DNA of 64,000 nt. Origin: Ruminobacter sp. (GTDB lineage Bacteria > Pseudomonadota > Gammaproteobacteria > Enterobacterales > Succinivibrionaceae). Below are positions 20,091-29,057 of the stretch, piece after piece. How positions within the stretch are numbered: position 1 is the stretch's first letter; each line of letters starts with the position of its first letter. Where the stretch lies: contig JAGAYS010000029.1 of assembly GCA_017940385.1 (NCBI GenBank), positions 40,445-104,444 of the forward strand. The letters run 5' to 3'. The translations under genes were made by a program, and so were the position numbers. The notes under the pieces are model-generated. The model made no database searches, was not told the DNA's origin, and saw only the letters and a program-made list of their open reading frames with translations.

Positions 20091-21758
20091 ATGACAGAAG
20101 AGGCAATCCATACTTCAAACTTTATTACCCAGATTATAGATGAGGATCTGGCGGCAAAGAAATGCGACACCGTTGTTACCAGATTCCCGCCGGAACCTAA
20201 CGGCTATTTACACATCGGACACGCAAAATCAATCTGTTTGAATTTCGGTATCGCACGGGACTATAACGGTCTGTGCAATCTCCGCTTTGACGACACCAAC
20301 CCGGCAAAGGAAGAAGTAGAATACGTTGAATCAATCGAAAACGACGTAAAATGGCTTGGTTTCTCATGGAACGGTGAACCAAGATACTCTTCAAACTACT
20401 TCGATCAGTTATACGGTTATGCACTGGAACTCATCAGAAAGGGCCTCGCCTACGTTGACGAACTCTCTCCGGATCAAATCAGAGAATACAGAGGCACCCT
20501 CACCGCTCCCGGCAAGAACAGTCCTTACAGAGACAGAACCGTGGAGGAAAACCTGGCACTCTTCGAAAAGATGAAAAACGGTGAATTTGAAGAAGGTAAA
20601 GCCTGCCTGCGTGCAAAAATCGACATGGCATCATCATTCATCTGTATGAGGGATCCCGTAATTTACCGCATCAAGTTTGCGACACATCATCAGACCGGTG
20701 ACAAGTGGTGCATCTACCCTATGTATGACTTCACGCACTGCATTTCAGACGCCATTGAGGGAATCACCCATTCCATCTGCACCCTGGAATTTCAGGACAA
20801 CAGACGTCTGTACGACTGGGTACTTGACCACATCAGCATTGAACATCATCCGCATCAGTACGAATTCAGCCGTCTGAATCTTGAATACGCCATCACCTCA
20901 AAGAGAAAGCTTAACCTTCTTGTTAAGGAAAAGATTGTGGACGGATGGGACGATCCGCGCATGACCACAATTTCAGGTCTGCGCAGAAGAGGCTACACCC
21001 CTGCTTCAATCAGAGAATTCTGCCGTCGCATCGGTGTTACGAAACAGGACAACACCGTTGAGTTTTCCGCACTTGAATCATGCATCAGGGAAGACCTCAA
21101 CGAACATGCACAGCGTCGCATGGCCGTTCTGAATCCTCTCAGACTCGTTATTGACAATTATCCGGAAGGACAGGTTGAGCAGCTTGATGCTCAGAACCAT
21201 CCTTTAAAGCCTGAACTCGGTTCAAGAAAGGTTCCTTTCACCAGGGAACTCTACATTGAAGCTGACGATTTCAGAAAGGAAGGCAATAAGAAGTTCAAGC
21301 GTCTGTCACTCGAAAAGGAAGTCCGCCTCCGTTACGGCTATATCATAAAGGCTGAAAGCTGCGAGGAAGACGAAAACGGCAACGTAACCTGCGTACACTG
21401 TACCTATATTCCTGAATCACTGGGTCAGGACGTTGAAGGACACAAACCGAAGGGAGTTATCCACTGGGTAAGTGCCACCGAAGGCAAAACCGCGGAAATC
21501 AGACTCTATGAACGTCTGTTCAAGATACCTAATCCGGGGGCTGCTGATGATTTCCTGTCAACAATCAATGAAAATTCACTCAGAATCATCGAAAACGCCT
21601 GGATTGAACCTGCACTGCAGGATGCTGCCGTATCCGAAGCGTTCCAGTTCGAAAGAACAGGTTACTTCTGTGCCGACAGCAAATACACCACATCGGAAAA
21701 GAAAGTATTTAACCTTACCGTAGCACTGAAGGAAGATTCTCAGAAGGCTGCTGCGTAA
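20091..21758 (+). CDS. glnS: Glutaminyl-tRNA synthetase
   Basis: Class I synthetase charging tRNA-Gln, 555 aa (E. coli 554). [20 protein letters not shown] carries the HIGH motif at residues 41-44. [10 protein letters not shown] near residue 270 replaces the KMSKS loop, and [21 protein letters not shown] follows. The two C-terminal beta barrels for anticodon recognition are present ([31 protein letters not shown]). GAGG sits 6 bases before the ATG. Because GlnRS is present, charging does not depend on an amidotransferase route. Confidence 0.98.
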   Translation: MTEEAIHTSNFITQIIDEDLAAKKCDTVVTRFPPEPNGYLHIGHAKSICLNFGIARDYNGLCNLRFDDTNPAKEEVEYVESIENDVKWLGFSWNGEPRYSSNYFDQLYGYALELIRKGLAYVDELSPDQIREYRGTLTAPGKNSPYRDRTVEENLALFEKMKNGEFEEGKACLRAKIDMASSFICMRDPVIYRIKFATHHQTGDKWCIYPMYDFTHCISDAIEGITHSICTLEFQDNRRLYDWVLDHISIEHHPHQYEFSRLNLEYAITSKRKLNLLVKEKIVDGWDDPRMTTISGLRRRGYTPASIREFCRRIGVTKQDNTVEFSALESCIREDLNEHAQRRMAVLNPLRLVIDNYPEGQVEQLDAQNHPLKPELGSRKVPFTRELYIEADDFRKEGNKKFKRLSLEKEVRLRYGYIIKAESCEEDENGNVTCVHCTYIPESLGQDVEGHKPKGVIHWVSATEGKTAEIRLYERLFKIPNPGAADDFLSTINENSLRIIENAWIEPALQDAAVSEAFQFERTGYFCADSKYTTSEKKVFNLTVALKEDSQKAAA

Positions 21759-21792
21759 CCAACCGTTTAATTTTTAATTTTAAGAGGATTTT

Positions 21793-22263
21793 ATGAGCAA
21801 CGAAGAATTATACGATAATGAAGTCGTCGGTCAGGACTTCGCAAGTGAAGATAATACTTCCAACGAATATGAAGTAGATTTAAGTCGCCGCTCACCTAAA
21901 GGAGACGTTTTTGTTCAGGTTTATGCCCGTACTCGTCATTGGCTCAGGGTTGGTGTGCGTCCGGAAGCCATCATTCATGAAAGCAAGGACGGCGGCGGTG
22001 TATTCTCATTTGTAAAGAGAATGAAGGATCCTGACTACGATCCTGCCGAAGGTACCAGATACATCACCTTCAGATGTAATATTGTTCTCGGCGAACTCGA
22101 AATCGAAATGAGTTTCACCCACGTTGAGGTTTCATATCAGAACGAAAACGGCGAAATCGGCCCGGGAACCCCTGTTTACGAAGGCGATGAAGAATGTGAT
22201 GCCATCAAGTCCGTATTTAACAAGGTAATCGACAACCTCGCCGCTTACTTAAGCAAGCAGTAA
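21793..22263 (+). CDS. Conserved-looking acidic hypothetical protein
   Basis: 156 aa with no signal peptide, so probably cytoplasmic. The N-terminus (about 30 residues) is acidic and disordered-looking (NEELYDNEVVGQDFASEDN). It is followed by a compact beta-rich domain (GDVFVQVYARTRHWLRVGV, RYITFRCNIVLGELEIEMSF, THVEVSYQNENGEI) and a final helix (AIKSVFNKVIDNLAAYLSKQ). AGAGGA lies upstream of the ATG. It starts 34 bases after glnS with no intervening terminator, so co-transcription is likely. I do not recognise the family. Confidence 0.75.
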   Translation: MSNEELYDNEVVGQDFASEDNTSNEYEVDLSRRSPKGDVFVQVYARTRHWLRVGVRPEAIIHESKDGGGVFSFVKRMKDPDYDPAEGTRYITFRCNIVLGELEIEMSFTHVEVSYQNENGEIGPGTPVYEGDEECDAIKSVFNKVIDNLAAYLSKQ

Positions 22264-22401
22264 CAGTCATGAAATCAGCCGTCATTGTGAGCGTGTTTTT
22301 ATTTTTTTAGCATCGTTCACGGTAAAATTATCAGGATACTGGAATAATTAATGACCAAACCGATGACGGTTGATGTCGTAGATTTTATAGCGAGGAATAT
22401 T

Positions 22402-22824
22402 ATGAACTTTTTCAGTAAATCAGTTCTCGGCTCAGTGATTATGGCTGCCGGCATGACTGTATCCGCCTCTGCGCTGGCTCTTGACGCAAACGTGGAAGCA
22501 CTTATCAACGACGGCAATCTTGATTCTTTACAGAAGAAAGCATTGACTCAGTATGCCGAAAGTCTTGATACAATTCTCGGTACCGATACCGAAGACAGGG
22601 ATCAGGTAATTGAAACAAATAAGCAGTTCATGAATGCTCAGCAGTGTCTTGCACAGGTTTACTCACGTGATCAGAAACCTTACATGATGCGCGTCAGCAG
22701 AAAGATTTATGAAGCAACCTTCAGTGATGACGGTCTGCTCAGAAAGTATCATGAATTTCTCGGTCAGGCTCAGCAGGAAGGTGATCTGGCATTACCTACC
22801 GAAGCCAACGCCTGCAGGAAATAA
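22402..22824 (+). CDS. Small periplasmic protein of unknown function
   Basis: 140 aa from the ATG at 22402, which has GAGGAA 4 bases upstream; an earlier ATG at 22351 would bury the signal peptide. MNFFSKSVLGSVIMAAGMTV followed by SASALALD is a Sec signal peptide with cleavage expected after ALA. The mature part is mostly helical, with one Cys in QQCLAQVY and one near the C-terminus (EANACRK) that could form a disulfide. I know no family for it. A probable terminator follows. Confidence 0.75.
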   Translation: MNFFSKSVLGSVIMAAGMTVSASALALDANVEALINDGNLDSLQKKALTQYAESLDTILGTDTEDRDQVIETNKQFMNAQQCLAQVYSRDQKPYMMRVSRKIYEATFSDDGLLRKYHEFLGQAQQEGDLALPTEANACRK

Positions 22825-22839
22825 AAAACACTTTTCCGA

Positions 22840-22878
22840 TACGGCAGAACTCACCCGGAGTCCTGCCGTATTTTATTT
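22840..22878 (+). terminator. Probable terminator after the periplasmic protein gene
   Basis: TACGGCAG-A-ACTC (22840-22852) pairs with GAGT-C-CTGCCGTA (22858-22870) with one mismatch, followed by TTTTATTT. Confidence 0.75.
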
Positions 22879-23000
22879 CTGCATAGGAATCTTTTTCTCC
22901 TCCGTTAGTTTTACGCAGTACGTCACTTGTAAAAATCAATCGAATCGAGTACGATAACAGCTGTTTTTACTTTTAATAATACATATCCCAGAGACAGACA

Positions 23001-24143
23001 GTGAACAGAAATTTTTTCAACGCACTAAACGGATGCGGCTTTATGCTGCTTGCAGCCTTATGCGGCTGTACGTCAGGTAATATCAACAATGATATCAGAA
23101 AAGCCAACAACAACTTCAGATATCTGGACACAGTAAACACAGCCGAGCCAATCAGAATACCGGTAGGTCTGACGCCTCTCGTATTCTCCAAGGAATTTGA
23201 AATTCCGGCACAGGGCGTAAAGGATTCACGTGCAGCGATTCTGGGAAAATATGTGGACATCCGTCCGCCTCAGAAACTTATTCCTCTTGATTCCAATGTC
23301 GTAACCTTCAATGACGGCGACCTGTCACAGGTGTGGTTCTATCCGGATGAATACGGCAAGACACTGACACCGAACGAACTGTTCAGCGTTCTCATCAGAT
23401 TCCTAAACATGAACAACATCGACATTGAAAGCATTGACCCTGTAAACAACTTCGTACAGACAGACTGGTATGAGGGAACTGAATTCGCCACGCCGTACAA
23501 CACTGCCGACATGGCTGAAAGTGCCCTGATATACAGACAGAAGTATCTGTTCAGGCTGATCAAAAACAGTCAGAACATACCGGGGATTGCCGTTCAGATC
23601 ACCGATAACATCATCGAACGCCCGTCCGGGGAAGAGTTAAGTACGGGACTCAACAGATTTGAACCTGCAAGATTCTCAGCACTCATGGCCAACAGATTCA
23701 TGCAGTCATACCATCAGCAGCAGCTCAACATACATGCGAAGACTACCCAGAATCTGGAAATTACCATCGGCAGGGACAACAACGAGCTTCCGTGCTGGAT
23801 GATAAATGCTCCTTTCGATGAAACCTATGCCGTGCTTACCGAGCTGATGATTGATTACGACATACGCATTTCCGAATACTCATCCACTGCCGGCGAAATA
23901 AAAATCGACTATTCCGAACTTGATCCTGAGGATTGGGAAAAACACGACACCGAACCATGGGCGATCGATTCCGGCAAATACACCTTCAAAATCGGTGTAT
24001 ATGACGAAAAATCAACCATTACGCTCTATGATAAGAACAATCAGCCTTTAAGTTCCGGAATAATAACCAGAATGTACAGCGGTTTTTCAATTTCATTGGT
24101 CAATCAGTTCGAAAAACACAGAAAAACTGTTAATCACAAGTAA
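23001..24143 (+). CDS. bamC: Outer membrane assembly lipoprotein BamC
   Basis: Lipoprotein subunit of the beta-barrel assembly machinery. The GTG start gives MNRNFFNALNGCGFMLLAAL then CGC, a lipoprotein signal with Cys at residue 23. The N-terminal segment carries LGKYVDIRPPQKLIPLDSN, matching the E. coli DIRPP block. The C-terminal helix-grip domain ends with KIDYSELDPEDWEKHDTEPW and SGKYTFKIGVYDEKSTITLYD, equivalent to [20 protein letters not shown]. It is 380 aa against 344 in E. coli. dapA, its usual neighbour, is absent here. Overall identity is low but the two landmark regions make the call firm. Confidence 0.88.
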   Translation: MNRNFFNALNGCGFMLLAALCGCTSGNINNDIRKANNNFRYLDTVNTAEPIRIPVGLTPLVFSKEFEIPAQGVKDSRAAILGKYVDIRPPQKLIPLDSNVVTFNDGDLSQVWFYPDEYGKTLTPNELFSVLIRFLNMNNIDIESIDPVNNFVQTDWYEGTEFATPYNTADMAESALIYRQKYLFRLIKNSQNIPGIAVQITDNIIERPSGEELSTGLNRFEPARFSALMANRFMQSYHQQQLNIHAKTTQNLEITIGRDNNELPCWMINAPFDETYAVLTELMIDYDIRISEYSSTAGEIKIDYSELDPEDWEKHDTEPWAIDSGKYTFKIGVYDEKSTITLYDKNNQPLSSGIITRMYSGFSISLVNQFEKHRKTVNHK

Positions 24144-24158
24144 ATTTTATGATACAAT
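24130..24158 (+). promoter_or_regulatory. Putative promoter of the tRNA-Thr gene
   Basis: TTAATC (24130-24135), a 17-base spacer and TACAAT (24153-24158), followed by a GC-rich discriminator GCGCGC typical of stable-RNA promoters. The -35 overlaps the 3' end of bamC. Confidence 0.65.
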
Positions 24159-24277
24159 GCGCGCATGCCGTGGGGAAACGCCCCTTCCTCTTAAGGAAAG
24201 GAGTATTCTCCCCTTAATCCGTATGTCGCGCATCAGTTCAGACAGAGCATCCGGTGCCGTGCATGTATCATGGAAAT

Positions 24278-24353
24278 GCCACTTTAGCTCAGCTGGTAGA
24301 GCAATTGTTTCGTAAACAAGAGGTCGCAGGTTCGAATCCCGTAAGTGGCACCA
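24278..24353 (+). tRNA. thrW: tRNA-Thr (anticodon CGU)
   Basis: 76-base cloverleaf with encoded CCA. The acceptor stem GCCACTT / AAGTGGC is perfect, the D arm is GCTC...GAGC, the anticodon loop TTCGTAA gives CGU, and the T loop is TTCGAAT. It resembles E. coli tRNA-Thr(CGU). Two stem positions are mismatched: A27-G43 at the top of the anticodon stem and A51-C63 in the T stem. Confidence 0.93.
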
Positions 24354-24589
24354 CCTTAATCCTATTCCGTTTTACCGGTTCGTCAGAGAACCACCCGCAG
24401 CCCCAATGCACGGAATCTTCAAACATGGTGATACCGTTCGCCGTTCAGTCATAAACAAAAATTTAACATTTACATTATCAGGTGGTGAACTTTCGTTAAT
24501 CACGAAAGTCTTATGAATATAACAAAAATAAAAAACGCTTCGGCAGTTATAATATATTTCAAAACGTATTGCATTTCAGACTGAATATT

Positions 24590-27500
24590 ATGGATAAATC
24601 AGACAATCTTTTTTCTAACAGATCATTTCTGTCATTCTTTACCGTTAAACTTCTCGGAGCCTTTAACGACTCATTTATACAGGCAGGATTTCTGGCCTTC
24701 GTAACCTATGCCCTGCTTAATACACCTGAACAGTCCCAGACTCTGGTATATCTGGCATCAGGTCTTTTCATGATTCCTGTATTTCTGTTCTCCGCTCTGG
24801 CCGGCGAACTCTCAGACAAATACGATAAGACGAAATTACTCAGCAGACTTAAGATTTTTGAAATCTGCATCGCTGCGATAATGGCGGTATCATTCCTTAC
24901 TTCATCCGCAAACGGCATGCTTCTCGGAATGTTTCTTGCCGGTGTGGAAGCCTCTTTCTTCACCCCTATCCGCCTGAGTATCGTGCCGTTCATAACAGGC
25001 AATGATAAACTCATACCGGCAAACTCAGCCCTTGAATCCGGTTCCTATATCACCAAATTTGCCGGAACAATTGCGGGCATCATTGCCGGAGCCACAATCA
25101 ACGTCTACTTCCCTGTTGTACTGCTGATTCTTTCAACTCTCGGTTATATTGCCTCCAGAAAAATCGCTCCTCAGGAACCGGCTGATGCCACTACAGTCGT
25201 TCATAAGATGTTCTTAAGTTCAACCTGGAACAATCTGAAATATGCCCGTCATTCAAGACCGGTTTACCTCTCCCTTCTTGGACTGGCCGGTGCCTGGTGC
25301 GTAACCGTAACTTTCATGATTCAGCTCAGCCAGATTGCCAACAACATTTTCGTCAATGAATTCGGCAAGGAAATCCTGAGCCCCCTGTTCCTCGGCCCGT
25401 TCTGTCTAGGTATCGGTGCCGGTGCGGCCGTAGCCTCAAAGATTTACAGAAAGGAAGCCATAAATGCCTTTCTGCCTTTGAGTGCCGTAATTGAAGCCGC
25501 ACTCATGATTTATTTCACGATCATTTTCTGCAACCACACTCCGCTTACCTATCATCTGGATAAGATTGAAACCTTCAGTCAGGGTGCCGAATTTGTCACC
25601 TCATTTCTTTCATCCTTCAGTGGCATTAACTTCATCGTCACCATTTTCCTCATTACCTTCTTTGCGGCAATGTTCATTGTACCGGTAACATCATACCTGC
25701 AGCAGAGTTCTCCTGACGAAATCCGTACCAGAATAATGTCAGCAAACAACATTACCGCCGCCCTGTTCAGCGTAATCAGTTCCGTAATCGGCGTTGTCTG
25801 CACCTGTGTATTCGGTGCGAGATTCGGTCTGGCCCTCATGTCAGGCATAATATCCCTGGTATGCCTCGTAGGAGCCCTTATTACCATAGGCATTCTCCCT
25901 ATTCCCATGCTGAGGGCCCTGGTAAGAAAAGCTCTCGAACTGGTCTATCACGCAAAATGCGTAGGCATTGAGAACTTTGAGGCAAGACGCGGAAAGCGTA
26001 CCATCATCATTGCAAACCACACATCATTCCTGGACGGTGTGCTTCTGTGGACATATCTGCACGATGACATTTCATATGCGGTAGATACAAGCATTGCCAA
26101 TAAGTGGTATTACAGAATACTGCTTTCCGTAGCCAAATACTACCCTATAGACAGTACCAACCCGATGGCCATAAGAAGTCTCATCAAGGAAATCGACAAC
26201 GGCAACATCCCAGCCATATTCCCTGAGGGTCGCATCACCACCACCGGTACCCTCATGAAAATCTACTCAGGTACCGCCGTCGTGGCCGATAAAGCCGATG
26301 CTGAAATTCTGCCTATCATTATTGAGGGCAGTCAGTACTCGTCATTCTCATACTTCGGCAACAAATTCCGCCACAAACCGCGTTCCCGCATACTCATCAA
26401 TGTAATGCCGGCACTTAAATTCAGTGTTCCAAAGGAATATACCGGCAAGGAAAGGTCTCAGAAGGCATCAGACATGATGTACAACATAATGGCGCGCATG
26501 AAGGTTGAAGCCAGCATAATGACCCAAAACACGCTGTTCGGCTCATTCATTGACACATGCAAGACCCTCAGCACATCCAAGAAAATTCTCGAGGATCACA
26601 ACCGCAAACCGATAACATCCAAAAGCCTTTTTATAAAATCAATGGCTCTTGGCAGCTACTTCCAAAAGAACGAACCTGAAAGCCACGTGGGTCTTCTGTT
26701 GCCAAATTCCGCAGCAGGCGTCGTTGCCTTCATGGCTCTTCAGGCCTGCGGTAAGATTCCGTGCATGCTGAACTTCTCAACAGGTTCCAAGAATCTTCTG
26801 GCCTGCTGTGACGCAGTTCCGCTCAAGACGGTATACACCTCAAGAACCTTTATTGAAAAAGGAGGCTTTACCCCTCTTACCGAAGCTCTTAGCCAGCACG
26901 GAATTAAAGTAAAGTATCTTGAGGATCTCAAAAACGGAATCACTCCATTCATCAAAATATCAGCCCTGCTGAGTCTGCTGAGACCATACAGATCCTATCA
27001 GAAGCTCTGTGACGGCAAACACAACCCTGATGCCCCTGCAGTAATTCTCTTTACCTCAGGCTCCGAAGGACTGCCTAAGGGCGTGGTTCTCAGCCACCGC
27101 AATATCGAAACAAACATAGTGCAACTGCAGGCCGTTCTTCCTTTCAGCATGCTGGACTCGGTATTCAACTCCATGCCTATGTTCCATTCTTTTGGTCTGA
27201 CCGCAGGCACGCTGTTACCGTTAATTACAGGCATGAAGGTGTTCATGTATCCGTCACCACTGCACTATAAGAACGTGCCGCTTCTCGTGTACGATACAAA
27301 CTCTACGGCAATATTCGGTACTGATACCTTCCTCAAGGGATATGCCGAATATGCCCACCCTTATGACATGTATTCCGTAAGATTTGTGGTATCCGGAGGT
27401 GAAAAGCTCAAGGAAGACACCATAAACATGTGGAATGACAAGTTCGGCATACGTATCCTTGAGGGGTACGGTGCAACCGAAACGGCTCCGGTCATTTCCG

Positions 27501-28075
27501 TAAACACAAACATGTACTACAGACGCAACACTGCAGGCTGTCCGCTACCGGGAATAGAAACCAGACTTGAGCCAATTCCGGGAATCCCCGAAGGCGGTCG
27601 ACTCTGGGTTCGCGGTGACAATGTAATGCTCGGCTACGTAAGGGCTGACAATCCTGGCGTGATAGATCCTCCTGCCGATAAATGGTACGACACCGGAGAC
27701 ATTGCAACCATCGACGAAAAGAACTTTATCCATATTCTCGGCAGAGCCAAGAGATTCGCCAAGATTGCCGGGGAAATGGTGTCCCTTACTCAGGTGGAAA
27801 CAGCTCTCAGCAGAATGTATCCTGACAATCCTTTGGCCGTCGTATCGGTTCCTGACGACAAAAAGGGCGAACAGCTCATGCTGTTCATCGCCGGAGCGGA
27901 ACCGTCACGTACGGACATCAGGGACTTCTTTAAAGCTCAGGGAATTACGGAACTGGCAATTCCGAAATACATCAGGGTTGTTGACAGCATTCCGCTTAAC
28001 GGCACAGGCAAAACCGACTACCTGAAGGTTAAGAGCGAGGCTTTAGCCATCATTGGAGCTGAAACCGAAGCTTAA
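24590..28075 (+). CDS. aas: LplT-PlsC-Aas trifunctional lysophospholipid uptake and reacylation fusion
   Basis: One 1161-residue protein joins three steps of lysophospholipid repair. Residues 1-430 are an MFS transporter like LplT (FFTVKLLGAFNDSFIQAGF, many hydrophobic helices), expected to flip lysophospholipid inward. Residues about 440-640 are a PlsC acyltransferase with NHTSFLDG near 474 (HX4D) and FPEGRITTTG near 543. Residues about 660-1160 are an AMP-forming acyl-ACP synthetase with LFTSGSEGLPKG near 820 and GYGATETAP. E. coli splits this into LplT and Aas. The start is the ATG at 24590, without a clear binding site; TATAAT lies at 24548. A stem after the stop may terminate both strands. 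Confidence 0.93.
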   Translation: MDKSDNLFSNRSFLSFFTVKLLGAFNDSFIQAGFLAFVTYALLNTPEQSQTLVYLASGLFMIPVFLFSALAGELSDKYDKTKLLSRLKIFEICIAAIMAVSFLTSSANGMLLGMFLAGVEASFFTPIRLSIVPFITGNDKLIPANSALESGSYITKFAGTIAGIIAGATINVYFPVVLLILSTLGYIASRKIAPQEPADATTVVHKMFLSSTWNNLKYARHSRPVYLSLLGLAGAWCVTVTFMIQLSQIANNIFVNEFGKEILSPLFLGPFCLGIGAGAAVASKIYRKEAINAFLPLSAVIEAALMIYFTIIFCNHTPLTYHLDKIETFSQGAEFVTSFLSSFSGINFIVTIFLITFFAAMFIVPVTSYLQQSSPDEIRTRIMSANNITAALFSVISSVIGVVCTCVFGARFGLALMSGIISLVCLVGALITIGILPIPMLRALVRKALELVYHAKCVGIENFEARRGKRTIIIANHTSFLDGVLLWTYLHDDISYAVDTSIANKWYYRILLSVAKYYPIDSTNPMAIRSLIKEIDNGNIPAIFPEGRITTTGTLMKIYSGTAVVADKADAEILPIIIEGSQYSSFSYFGNKFRHKPRSRILINVMPALKFSVPKEYTGKERSQKASDMMYNIMARMKVEASIMTQNTLFGSFIDTCKTLSTSKKILEDHNRKPITSKSLFIKSMALGSYFQKNEPESHVGLLLPNSAAGVVAFMALQACGKIPCMLNFSTGSKNLLACCDAVPLKTVYTSRTFIEKGGFTPLTEALSQHGIKVKYLEDLKNGITPFIKISALLSLLRPYRSYQKLCDGKHNPDAPAVILFTSGSEGLPKGVVLSHRNIETNIVQLQAVLPFSMLDSVFNSMPMFHSFGLTAGTLLPLITGMKVFMYPSPLHYKNVPLLVYDTNSTAIFGTDTFLKGYAEYAHPYDMYSVRFVVSGGEKLKEDTINMWNDKFGIRILEGYGATETAPVISVNTNMYYRRNTAGCPLPGIETRLEPIPGIPEGGRLWVRGDNVMLGYVRADNPGVIDPPADKWYDTGDIATIDEKNFIHILGRAKRFAKIAGEMVSLTQVETALSRMYPDNPLAVVSVPDDKKGEQLMLFIAGAEPSRTDIRDFFKAQGITELAIPKYIRVVDSIPLNGTGKTDYLKVKSEALAIIGAETEA

Positions 28076-28115
28076 CCACAGATCACCGTGAATATCTCCA
28101 AACGGTAAAAAGAAA

Positions 28116-28150
28116 AAGTCCGCAGTATCACAATCCGATACTGCGGACTT
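28116..28150 (-). terminator. Terminator between convergent aas and the flavodoxin-like gene
   Basis: Perfect 14-bp stem AAGTCCGCAGTATC / GATACTGCGGACTT. On the minus strand it is followed by TTTCTTTTT, so it mainly serves the minus-strand gene. Confidence 0.88.
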
Positions 28151-28233
28151 AAATTCTAATGCTTTAAGCGGGAAAACCGAACCTGCTGAGTCTGATGTTC
28201 CACATGAAATTCCGCTTTTGCCGGAGTTTGGCC

Positions 28234-28815
28234 CTACTTAATGAAATGAGTATAAACCTTATCCACTGCAGAAGGCTGTTTTACACCGGCCGCCTTACCT
28301 GCCTCAATGCTTCTCATAAGCCAAACCATGTTGCCTGCAAGAACACGCATTATCTGAAGACCTTCCTCATCCTGTTGCACGTCATTTGGGGCACGGCCAT
28401 GAACCATGTTCCAGTAATTTGCAGACACTATCGGCATCTGATTAAACTGAAAGTATTTATTCAGCACGTCAAGAGTCGCCGTAGTCCCGGCCCTTCTTGC
28501 AGAAGTTATGGCAGCGGCAGGCTTGAAACGCAAATCATCGCCGGCAACACCCCACAGACGGTCGAGAAGTGCGATCACCTCGCCGGACGGTGAGGCGTAG
28601 TAAACAGGAGAACCGATAACAATACCATCGGCAGTTTTTACGGCTGCGGCAATCTCTTTCACCAATGCGTCAATGTCACCGTTTAGCGCTCTGGATCCGG
28701 CAAAAATAATTTCCGAATCAATCCCCTCTTCCCTGAAAACAGAAGCCATTTCAGTCATGGCGGTATAAGTGCAGCCGTGTTCACGTCTGCTGCCGTTGAT
28801 CATCAGTACTTTCAT
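28234..28815 (-). CDS. Flavodoxin-fold NAD(P)H-dependent reductase family protein
   Basis: 193 aa with the flavodoxin/FMN-reductase fold. MKVLMINGSRREHGCTYTAM is the phosphate-binding first loop, GIVIGSPVYYASPSGEVIALL is the second FMN-contacting segment, and AAITSARRAGTTATLDVL follows. There is no Cys cluster of the iron-sulfur flavoprotein type. A quinone or azo-type reductase, or an electron carrier, is possible; the substrate cannot be inferred. The gene stands alone and convergent with aas. Confidence 0.88.
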   Translation of the reverse strand: MKVLMINGSRREHGCTYTAMTEMASVFREEGIDSEIIFAGSRALNGDIDALVKEIAAAVKTADGIVIGSPVYYASPSGEVIALLDRLWGVAGDDLRFKPAAAITSARRAGTTATLDVLNKYFQFNQMPIVSANYWNMVHGRAPNDVQQDEEGLQIMRVLAGNMVWLMRSIEAGKAAGVKQPSAVDKVYTHFIK

Positions 28816-28971
28816 AAAAACCGTATTCCTTAACTATAGTTTAACTGGCATCCGGAATTCCTAATCACAGGAAGCGGATTCCTGAATATTCTAACAGCCA
28901 CTTTTATAAAAGCACACTGTATTTGACATAAAAACGTTAAATACCGACATCTTTTTCGAATATCAAAACAA

Positions 28972-29004
28972 AGGGGATGTCCCTTTTAATACGGGACATC
29001 CCCT
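28972..29004 (-). terminator. Rho-independent terminator of lysC
   Basis: Perfect 12-bp stem AGGGGATGTCCC / GGGACATCCCCT. On the minus strand the tail is TTGTTTTG. Confidence 0.9.
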
Positions 29005-29057
29005 GATTTCTCACTGTGCGGAATTCCCCGGGGGAATTCCGCTAATCACCACAGCAG

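Noticed and set aside
19798-20143. Overlapping short frames on both strands before glnS
   Set aside because: They overlap each other and the glnS start region, and show no signal peptide, motif or good ribosome binding site.
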